In this document: piece after piece, positions 6,369 through 11,813 of the stretch
How the letters are laid out: every line of letters starts with the position of its first letter
How positions within the stretch are numbered: the stretch's first letter is position 1
From: Candidatus Roizmanbacteria bacterium CG_4_10_14_0_8_um_filter_33_9
GTDB lineage: Bacteria > Patescibacteriota > Microgenomatia > UBA1406 > GWC2-37-13
Assembly (NCBI GenBank): GCA_002785065.1
Contig: PFLI01000004.1
Span: 1 to 11,813 of the forward strand
Direction of reading: 5' to 3'
Length of the DNA stretch: 11,813 bases
Translations under genes and position numbers: made by a program
The notes under the pieces: generated by a model
The model's database searches: none
What the model was told of the DNA's origin: nothing
Seen by the model: the letters and a program-made list of their open reading frames with translations, nothing else

Positions 6369-7343
6369 TTAACTACTCGCTGATGTATAATGGCGTAAAG
6401 CATACAGCCAAAATAAGCGAGATACAACAGACATCCCAACCGAAATAATTATTAGGTAAATAATATCTCCATCAAAAGATCCCCGAACTAATACTTTTAC
6501 GGGAGTGGCAACTGATAAGGTAAACGGGAGAATAAAAAAAAGAATTATTGGATTTAGTTTTTTTATCATTTCAGATGGATAACGGGCCATACCATCTATA
6601 GTAAACAGAAAATCAATAATATTGGTAAGTCGAGGAAACCAGATGAGAAAGGTGCAGTAAAACATCCAAAGAGAATATAGCAGGGTAACTCCAAAGAAAA
6701 TAAAACAAATAAACCCAATCCAGCCAATTAACGTAAATGTAAGATGTGTAATATGTAAATAAACAAACAATAACGTAATACCGAGAATAACGCGCACAAG
6801 ATTGGGATAATTTTGAATATAGAATGATACTAAAAACTGTGAGTCGACTGGTTTTAGAAGTAAAAAATCAAGTTCTCCTTTATCAATAATTCGTGATAGT
6901 CGACTCATATTGTGAGAAAAGAAAAAATGGAGAATTCCCATCATAATAGTATAAGAGATGGCTAAAACAACCAGTTCATTCTTACTCCAACCAAATGCAG
7001 AACGAGTACGGAAAGTAAGTAGTTCGATCCAGATAAATTGAAATGCTCCCCATCCAACTGTTGCAAAAACACTATTGATAAAATGAGCACGGTAGACTAT
7101 AAAATTTTGAAAACTAAATCGAAGGAGTTCTTTATAGAGACTAAAATATCTTCGATATTGATTGAAGAATTGTTTTAATAAGTTGTGTTTTTGTCCGTTA
7201 TCCTGGCCTTGTTTGCCGTCATTCTGGCACCACACGCGATTGTTTATCCTGAACAAAATTGAAGGATCCAGAATCTTGATTCTGGAGTCGTCGTTACACT
7301 CCTCCCCAGAATGACGATGATTTTCAGGTTTTATTAACATCAT
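6369..7343 (-). CDS. ABC-2 type permease (COG3694-like) with repeat-encoded N-terminal insert
   Basis: This is the second membrane subunit of the exporter encoded with its neighbours. About six membrane helices are visible, with the family motif IIDKGELDFLLLKPVDSQF after the second helix. Usual length is about 260-270 aa; here it is 324. Residues about 10-43 are encoded by palindromic element copy B (7217-7316), in frame, giving RHSGEEC ... RVWCQND, and another dozen or so residues up to NLLKQFFNQY are also atypical. The start is kept at 7343 because ATGATG overlaps the stop of the upstream permease by 4 nt, a classic coupled start, and no ATG, GTG or TTG is available between the element and the conserved region. 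So the insert is probably translated. The remaining helices and loop motif are intact. Confidence 0.85.
   Translation of the reverse strand: MMLIKPENHRHSGEECNDDSRIKILDPSILFRINNRVWCQNDGKQGQDNGQKHNLLKQFFNQYRRYFSLYKELLRFSFQNFIVYRAHFINSVFATVGWGAFQFIWIELLTFRTRSAFGWSKNELVVLAISYTIMMGILHFFFSHNMSRLSRIIDKGELDFLLLKPVDSQFLVSFYIQNYPNLVRVILGITLLFVYLHITHLTFTLIGWIGFICFIFFGVTLLYSLWMFYCTFLIWFPRLTNIIDFLFTIDGMARYPSEMIKKLNPIILFFILPFTLSVATPVKVLVRGSFDGDIIYLIIISVGMSVVSRLFWLYALRHYTSASS
7217..7316. repeat. Palindromic element, copy B, inside a permease gene
   Basis: The ends are CGTCATTCTGG and CCAGAATGACG. It is near-identical to the reverse complement of copy A (3490-3588), with only scattered substitutions and a one-base indel. 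It occupies codons 10-43 of the permease gene without breaking the frame. Confidence 0.9.
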
Positions 7344-8134
7344 TGGCCAAATGAGGTAAACTGTTTAATGCCGTATTTCCACATGATTCGGTTTATTGCA
7401 ATAAATACAGCTAACCATAGACATTGTATTCCAATAACACGAATTAACTGAATATATGAAAGATTTCCTTGAAGAGATAAGATGGGAAAGTATGCCGTAT
7501 ATGCAAAGGGAAGAATTGAGGAGATTGTTTGGAGTCCTTGTGGAAGAAGAAATAATGGCATTACTCCTCCTGAAAATATAATAATAATGATGGTTACCAA
7601 CTCAAAAAAACTCCTACTGTCTTTAAACCAAAAAGCACTCAGTCCAAGGTTCATTTTTAACGTAAATGATAAAAATAAAGCAAGAATCATTATAGGAATG
7701 CTTAGCAATATTATGATAGGTTTATTGCTTATTATGATATAGTTTTTATAGAAGAATGAGAATATGATAATAAGAATAATTCCATACGATCCTTGCAATA
7801 TTCGATAGGGAATCTCTTCAATAAACTTAATCCAATAATATGGGAATGGACGGGTAAGATATCGAACCAAATCACCTTGTTTGATATCAAATTCCGCAAC
7901 ATCTTCCTGGATATAGGAGTTCAGCATAGAATTTATTATAGTGAGAAGAAAGTAATAAGTGGTAATAGTACTCATTGTCCATGCTGCATTTTGACTCGTG
8001 TTTTTTATGGCACCAGACCAAAAAAGAATAACAGTCAAATTATTCATAAGAGGAATCAAAAACCATACGAATGAACGGAGACGGTGATGAAAAATATTTT
8101 GAAGGTGAAGTGAAACAATTCTAAACAATCTCAT
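7340..8134 (-). CDS. ABC-2 type permease (COG4587-like)
   Basis: First membrane subunit of the exporter, 264 aa, the normal size for this family. Six hydrophobic helices are visible (for example about 22-42, 57-75, 115-131, 142-160, 181-200, 234-252). The cytoplasmic loop after helix 2 has YIQEDVAEFDIKQGDLVRYL followed by TRPFPYYW, the counterpart of the GELxxxLLxP motif in the partner permease; it is thought to contact the ATPase. The stop overlaps the start of the next permease by 4 nt. It lies 186 nt after the ATPase gene, a gap filled by palindromic copy C. With the ATPase it most likely exports a lipid, glycolipid or drug-like compound; the substrate cannot be told from sequence. Confidence 0.85.
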   Translation of the reverse strand: MRLFRIVSLHLQNIFHHRLRSFVWFLIPLMNNLTVILFWSGAIKNTSQNAAWTMSTITTYYFLLTIINSMLNSYIQEDVAEFDIKQGDLVRYLTRPFPYYWIKFIEEIPYRILQGSYGIILIIIFSFFYKNYIIISNKPIIILLSIPIMILALFLSFTLKMNLGLSAFWFKDSRSFFELVTIIIIIFSGGVMPLFLLPQGLQTISSILPFAYTAYFPILSLQGNLSYIQLIRVIGIQCLWLAVFIAINRIMWKYGIKQFTSFGQ

Positions 8135-8166
8135 ATTGTTAACTAAATGTTGTTATTATGAGTAAT

Positions 8167-8296
8167 ACGTCATTCTGGCACCATACGCGATTGTTTATCC
8201 TGAACAAAATTGAAGGATCCAGAATCCATTTAATAGATCCTGGATCCTTCGACAAAGCTCAGGATGAATGCGCTCAATTGCTTACCAGAATGACGT
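8167..8296. repeat. Palindromic element, copy C (130 bp), chimeric
   Basis: The ends are ACGTCATTCTGG (8167-8178) and CCAGAATGACGT (8285-8296). The left about 60 nt equals the reverse complement of copy A. The right half (CCTTCGACAAAGCTCAGGATGAATGCGC) equals copy D at 9398-9522. The two arms are themselves imperfect mirror images, so the whole element can fold into one long hairpin between the ATPase and permease genes of the operon. Confidence 0.88.
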
Positions 8297-8320
8297 GTAT
8301 CCAAGTCTGGTAATTCAGAA

Positions 8321-9304
8321 TCATATACTCTTTTTTTCTGAAAATAACGAACGTATGATTTCCTCAATAGGAGGTTCTTCGATATTAAGATCGACAATAT
8401 CGTACTCTTTGAGTAGTTGTGCTGCTACTATATTTGATTTATCCCGCTCCACTTCAAGATTAACTTGTTGATCTGTATGAAAAATGATTTCACCCCATTT
8501 TTTTAGTTCATTTAAAGGGTAGGGGCGAGAAAACGTAATTGAGAGAAGTTTTTTTTGTGAATATTTTTTTATTACTTCAGAAAGAGCACCATCAAAGAGA
8601 AGTTGACCATGGTCAATCACAATAACTCGTTTGCACAGTTCTTTTACATCATCCATATAATGACTTGTTAGAATAATGGTGGCATTGTATTTTTTGTTGT
8701 ATTCCCTTATAAATTCTCTGAGTTTTTTTTGCATAATGACATCGAGTCCAATTGTTGGTTCATCCAAAAAAAGAATTCGCGGGTTATGAAGTAATTGTGC
8801 AATAAGTTCACATTTCATCCGCTCCCCAAGTGAAAGATTGCGAACTTGAATATTAAGGATTTCTTTTACATCTAATAAATCAGTAAGCTCACGTAATGTA
8901 TCTTCAAATTCTTTTTTCGGTATTTGATATATTTCTTTGTTTAAGAGAAACGATTCCATAGGGGGAAGATCCCACCAAAGCTGGTTTTTTTGTCCCATGA
9001 CAAGAGATATTTTTTTAAGAAAATCAGGTTTTCTTTCAAAAGGGGTATATCCGCCGACTTGAATTGACCCGGTTGAGGGATACAAAAGTCCGGAAAGGAT
9101 TTTTAATGTTGTTGTTTTTCCAGCCCCATTTGGTCCAATAAATCCAACAAGTTCTCCTTCTTCTATATGAAGTGAGATGTGTGAAATCGCGTGAAAGTCG
9201 GTATATTTTCGGGAAAACACAGAGCGAATAGCACCAATAAGACCTGGCGCTTTTTTGTACAGACGGAATATTTTAGATACGTCTTTTACTTCAATTAAGT
9301 ACAT
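8321..9304 (-). CDS. ABC transporter ATPase (COG4586-like exporter)
   Basis: It powers the two ABC-2 permeases encoded downstream on the same strand. Of its 327 residues, about 1-230 are the nucleotide-binding domain: Walker A GPNGAGKT (57-64), Q-loop Q105 in the subfamily word MGQKNQLWWDLP, signature LSLGE (157-161, variant of LSGGQ), Walker B ILFLDE (177-182), D-loop GLD (186-188) and H-loop H215. The MGQK-LWWDLP word and the long segment before Walker A are hallmarks of COG4586 proteins, which travel with exactly this pair of permeases. Residues about 235-327 are a C-terminal domain as in DrrA-like drug exporters. The start at 9304 has no Shine-Dalgarno, but a promoter lies 6 nt upstream. 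All catalytic motifs are present. Confidence 0.92.
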   Translation of the reverse strand: MYLIEVKDVSKIFRLYKKAPGLIGAIRSVFSRKYTDFHAISHISLHIEEGELVGFIGPNGAGKTTTLKILSGLLYPSTGSIQVGGYTPFERKPDFLKKISLVMGQKNQLWWDLPPMESFLLNKEIYQIPKKEFEDTLRELTDLLDVKEILNIQVRNLSLGERMKCELIAQLLHNPRILFLDEPTIGLDVIMQKKLREFIREYNKKYNATIILTSHYMDDVKELCKRVIVIDHGQLLFDGALSEVIKKYSQKKLLSITFSRPYPLNELKKWGEIIFHTDQQVNLEVERDKSNIVAAQLLKEYDIVDLNIEEPPIEEIIRSLFSEKKSI

Positions 9305-9310
9305 ATGATC

Positions 9311-9339
9311 ATTATACTTGAAATGTTAAAATATCCCAA
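9311..9339 (-). promoter_or_regulatory. Promoter of the ABC exporter operon, predicted leaderless
   Basis: On the minus strand, TTGGGA (9339-9334, 4 of 6) and TATAAT (9316-9311, perfect) are spaced by 17 nt. Only 6 nt separate the -10 box from the ATG at 9304, so the first transcribed base should be at or beside the start codon, leaving no 5' leader. Confidence 0.65.
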
Positions 9340-9340
9340 C

Positions 9341-9371
9341 TTTGCCTAAAGGCTTCGATGGGCGAGGCAAA
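9341..9371. repeat. Small GC-rich inverted repeat
   Basis: TTTGCC at 9341-9346 pairs with GGCAAA at 9366-9371, with a further small pairing GCCT/AGGC inside. The sequence CTTTGCCTAAAGGCTTCGA resembles the GC-rich insertion in the dehydrogenase gene near 4149. It sits directly upstream of the exporter -35 box. Confidence 0.4.
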
Positions 9372-9397
9372 TGTCAAAAATCAAATCGTTATCCACC

Positions 9398-9522
9398 ATC
9401 ATTCTGGCACAGTCTAATGTCATCCTGGCAAGCGAAGCGCGTCCATGATCTATGGATTCTGAATCCTTCGACAAAGCTCAGGATGAATGCGCCCCACTAA
9501 GCGGGACTTACCAGAATGACGT
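9398..9522. repeat. Palindromic element, copy D (125 bp)
   Basis: It runs from ATCATTCTGGCA to CCAGAATGACGT. The right half (CCTTCGACAAAGCTCAGGATGAATGCGC) matches copy C; the left half is different (GTCATCCTGGCAAGCGAAGCG), so this is a second subtype. It lies between the start of the exporter operon and the 3' end of the ligase-TPR gene, which are on the same strand. Confidence 0.82.
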
Positions 9523-9547
9523 CAATTCAACAGTTGATTTTCATTTT

Positions 9548-11536
9548 TTACCTTGCTTCTGGACTTGCTGTATTGGGAAGTTCAATTTTTGGACTAATTT
9601 CCTGCGCCGGTGTTGGAATAGTTAATTCATTTGGTGTTTGTACTGCTTCTTGAGTAGCCTGGTTTTCTGCTGCAGGAATCATCTTTTTAAATTCAGCAAG
9701 ATCTTGTTGTGCTTTTTTATAATCAGCATCTTGTTTTTTTGGGTCAAGCAAAGAAATTACATTTTGCATTTCTGCAGCTGCTCTTTGGTAATCTTGTTTT
9801 TGGTATGAGCTCCATGCGAGATTATAGTGTGCATTTGCAAGATCTGGTTTAATACTTACTGCTTGTTCAAATAGTTTAAGAGCTTCTTCATAATTTTTAA
9901 GTCCATACAACACTCCTCCTAAATCAATGCGATATGATGGATTTTGCGGATCAAGGACAATTGCTCTCTGGTATGAGGAAACAGTCCATGAATCAGCCCC
10001 TTGTGCAACACCAAGAATATTTCTATAAATTCGTGCAAGTGTTACCCAGTTTTCTGCCTTTTGTCCGTTTAAAGCAACAGGGGCTTTACTTTCTTCAATT
10101 GCAGCTTGTATTGCTTGGCTGACTGTCTGGCGTTCTTGTTCGGTGAGAGCTGGTGGTTTTGGATTTTTTTCAGTTGGTGTTGCTTTTGAAGCAATGTTAT
10201 TTGCAATAAGTAAGTTCACGTCTGCAAAATTTGATCTAAATTTTTCAATATTTGGATTTAAAATAATTGCTTGACGCATATTATCATATACTTCTTTTAC
10301 GTTATTTTTTGCAATAGCATCCACGGATTTTTTAAAAGAAATTTCAGCAGCATATGATCGGCCGAGCAAATATCCTGATCCGATAACAAAACCAAATGAG
10401 AGAACAATTGCGCCAACATACAGAGGAAGTAGGGAAGAGAGATCAAGATGAGACGGAGCATGAGTGTTTTCGTGTGAAGCTACACTTCCTAAAACAACGA
10501 ATATAAGAAAAAAAAGCATAAACGAGGGAGGAAATACCAAGGCAAATAGGATAAGGTATCCAACTATCAATTTGCTATTTGTTTCGTGAGCGTGTTTGGT
10601 AACTGATTTAAAAAGAGAGAGGAGAAGAAGTACAAAACCAACAATCCCAAATAGACCTGCTTCAGTAAGAATATGTAAAAAAGCAGAGCGGGAAACCGTA
10701 AATGAACTAATCTGCCAGAAAGTAGACTGATTGTATACATAATCTTTTACACGGGTAAACATAGCTGAATAATTATCAATACCAATTCCAAACAGAGCTG
10801 AAATGGGTTGTTTTAATACCTCAACAGCCCCATACCATGATTGTGAAAGAGGGGTAAGAGATGTAAAGAAAGAGGCTTTAACCAATTGATAGAGAAGAAG
10901 TGAAATTGCAACAAGACCTAATACGAGTGATCCAACAGAAAGTGTGGATGAAGTGAGATTCTTTCTTTCTTTCATAATTGTCGAATATGCGAATATGCAT
11001 ATAAATCCAAGAAAAAGAATAGTATCAAACATGTTTCCTGTAGGGGAGAAAAAGGGATTTTTCAAAAATTGGAGTACTGGAGGAAGTGTTGTTTTTGCAA
11101 AGGGTTGAAAGAAGAATATGATACTAACAACAGAAAGAATAATAGATGAAATATTCATGACAATTGTTGAGATTGTATGACGGGAAAGATAAAAATAGAG
11201 AACTGTAAGAGAAAAAAGGGAGACAAAACCAAACGTAGGGTTGAGAAGCGCTTGAATTTTGTTTGGGGACGCGATAAGAGTTGAAATTGCAATCGCTGAT
11301 ACAAATAAAATGACCATATCATCAAATTGTTTTTTTTGCCATACTAATTTTTTAGAAAGGATAAGTTCGCATGTTGAGAGAGTAAGAAGTAGTAATGATC
11401 CAAATCCCATTAAATACAATTTAGAAGTAATAAAATATTCTTGCGTAAAAGGAAGAAAAAAAAGAGGAAAGAGGAAGACTAGTCCAGTCAAGACCGCTTT
11501 TTTAATGGTGGGAAGGATTGAGGCTGATGCATTCAT
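9548..11536 (-). CDS. O-antigen-ligase-like membrane protein with C-terminal TPR domain
   Basis: It is probably an envelope glycan polymerase or ligase. Residues about 1-395 carry ten or more hydrophobic helices. Near residue 249 is LFGIGIDNYSAMF and near 287 SAFLHILTEAGLFGIVGF, the pattern of the Wzy_C/WaaL region (G-G-NxF, then H-xxxxE-G-G). Residues about 400-600 are outside the membrane and helical. Clear TPRs lie at about 520-600 (YQRAIVLDPQNPSYRIDLGG, then NYEEALKLFEQAVSIKPD, then an ANAHYNLAWSSY unit), with a weaker one near 405-440. The last 45 residues are Pro/Ala/Glu-rich and disordered. Ligase-TPR fusions of about 650-750 aa are common in CPR genomes. The acceptor could be a surface glycoprotein or pilin. 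Substrate and direction (ligase or polymerase) are not decidable. No Shine-Dalgarno is seen before the ATG at 11536. Confidence 0.82.
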   Translation of the reverse strand: MNASASILPTIKKAVLTGLVFLFPLFFLPFTQEYFITSKLYLMGFGSLLLLTLSTCELILSKKLVWQKKQFDDMVILFVSAIAISTLIASPNKIQALLNPTFGFVSLFSLTVLYFYLSRHTISTIVMNISSIILSVVSIIFFFQPFAKTTLPPVLQFLKNPFFSPTGNMFDTILFLGFICIFAYSTIMKERKNLTSSTLSVGSLVLGLVAISLLLYQLVKASFFTSLTPLSQSWYGAVEVLKQPISALFGIGIDNYSAMFTRVKDYVYNQSTFWQISSFTVSRSAFLHILTEAGLFGIVGFVLLLLSLFKSVTKHAHETNSKLIVGYLILFALVFPPSFMLFFLIFVVLGSVASHENTHAPSHLDLSSLLPLYVGAIVLSFGFVIGSGYLLGRSYAAEISFKKSVDAIAKNNVKEVYDNMRQAIILNPNIEKFRSNFADVNLLIANNIASKATPTEKNPKPPALTEQERQTVSQAIQAAIEESKAPVALNGQKAENWVTLARIYRNILGVAQGADSWTVSSYQRAIVLDPQNPSYRIDLGGVLYGLKNYEEALKLFEQAVSIKPDLANAHYNLAWSSYQKQDYQRAAAEMQNVISLLDPKKQDADYKKAQQDLAEFKKMIPAAENQATQEAVQTPNELTIPTPAQEISPKIELPNTASPEAR

Positions 11537-11567
11537 AAAAATTTAGGAAAATTAAATAATAAAATTC

Positions 11568-11645
11568 ATTCTTCTCGACTCTTCCGATATTACATCGGAG
11601 TCGCTCGAAGGATAATTATATTATTGTTCGAGCGAAGTCAAGAAT
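11568..11645. repeat. 78-bp palindromic element upstream of the ligase-TPR gene
   Basis: The ends are ATTCTT (11568-11573) and AAGAAT (11640-11645). Inside are two hairpins: CGACTC/GAGTCG enclosing CGAT/ATCG, and GCTCGAA/TTCGAGC around an AT-rich loop. It belongs to a different sequence family from copies A-D but has the same style, and lies within the probable 5' region of the minus-strand ligase gene. Confidence 0.7.
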
Positions 11646-11647
11646 AA

Positions 11648-11661
11648 ACTATTTAAATAGT
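11648..11661. promoter_or_regulatory. 14-nt perfect palindrome, possible protein-binding site
   Basis: ACTATTTAAATAGT is a perfect palindrome between two divergently oriented starts (the ligase-TPR gene on minus and the partial ORF on plus). A dimeric regulator could bind it. In AT-rich DNA such a palindrome may also arise by chance. Confidence 0.25.
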
Positions 11662-11728
11662 GTAGAACTAAAAAATAAATATGTCAACTTGTAGTCTTGT
11701 CTAATGCAAAATGAGCATGAAAAATAGA

Positions 11729-11776
11729 GCGTGAGTTTAAAATCATAGGATGAATATTACTATGACCGACTCACGC
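11729..11776 (+). promoter_or_regulatory. Two-tier hairpin overlapping the start of the last ORF
   Basis: GCGTGAGT (11729-11736) pairs perfectly with ACTCACGC (11769-11776), and inside it TCATAG (11743-11748) pairs with CTATGA (11760-11765), leaving an 11-nt loop. The ATG at 11762 lies in the inner stem and an AGGA spans the inner stem and loop. If transcribed, this structure would hide the start codon, so it may control translation. It could also be the edge of a mobile or repeat element cut by the window. Confidence 0.5.
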
Positions 11777-11813
11777 CTATCTAATTCTAACCAGTTAGAA
11801 ACATTTTTGATAG
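11762..11813 (+). CDS. Start of an unidentified ORF running off the window
   Basis: The frame reads MTDSRLSNSNQLETFLI and is still open at the last base. An in-frame ATG at 11750 is an alternative start. AGGA at 11747-11750 lies 11 nt before the ATG at 11762, a loosely spaced ribosome binding site. Seventeen codons are too few to name a family. Confidence 0.3.
   Translation, partial: MTDSRLSNSNQLETFLI

Noticed and set aside
7482..8074. Plus-strand ORFs opposite the first permease
   Set aside because: They are fragments antisense to membrane helices with no recognisable family.
7340..9304. Copper or nickel efflux operon controlled by the CsoR-like repressor
   Set aside because: The exporter is on the other strand, 4 kb away, with its own promoter and no copy of the 2041-2059 operator; its subunits are ABC-2 type, not metal ATPases.
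1..11813. tRNA, rRNA or transposase genes
   Set aside because: No cloverleaf-like T-loop/anticodon combinations, rRNA signatures or DDE/HUH transposase motifs were recognised on either strand.

Overview
The window is an AT-rich bacterial segment. It has short or absent Shine-Dalgarno sequences, many small palindromic repeats between and inside genes, and a gene set (COG4586/3694/4587-type ABC exporter, membrane glycan ligase fused to TPRs, LysM-M23 peptidase, DNRLRE surface protein) of the kind seen in Candidate Phyla Radiation (Patescibacteria), perhaps Microgenomates. That placement is inferred from style and gene content; no marker gene is present.

Layout. 1-1314 (+) is the 3' part of a secreted surface protein: Ig-like region, Pro/Thr linker, C-terminal DNRLRE domain. 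1315-2005 has no intact gene; it holds a hairpin, a GC-rich patch, a palindromic repeat and what look like remains of two toxin-antitoxin-type genes. 2006-3463 (+) is a redox or metal-stress unit: a strong promoter, a palindromic operator, a CsoR-family repressor with an unusual ligand set, and a thioredoxin reductase. 3642-5231 (+) is a glutamate dehydrogenase enlarged to 529 aa by several in-frame insertions, one of them a 30-nt tandem repeat. 5239-6312 (+) is a membrane-anchored LysM/M23 murein hydrolase whose promoter lies over the end of the dehydrogenase gene. 9304-6369 (-) is a three-gene ABC-2 exporter operon (ATPase, permease, permease). 11536-9548 (-) is an O-antigen-ligase-like membrane protein with C-terminal TPRs. 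The right edge carries a hairpin over the start of a truncated (+) ORF.

How the parts fit. The CsoR-like repressor probably controls itself and the reductase in response to thiol, persulfide or metal stress. The exporter, the ligase-like protein, the M23 peptidase and the surface protein all belong to the cell envelope, but they form separate transcription units.

The most distinctive signal is a modular family of palindromic elements. Four related copies (3490-3588, 7217-7316, 8167-8296, 9398-9522) share arms; the copy at 8167 looks like a chimera of two subtypes, and the copy at 7217 lies in frame inside a permease gene. Three further palindromes (1497-1606, 2392-2454, 11568-11645) and the repeat insertions in the dehydrogenase suggest a genome in which small repeats are often tolerated inside reading frames, comparable to the Rickettsia palindromic elements. 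A second notable signal is a TATAAT-N6-ATG arrangement in front of two operons, which predicts leaderless mRNAs.
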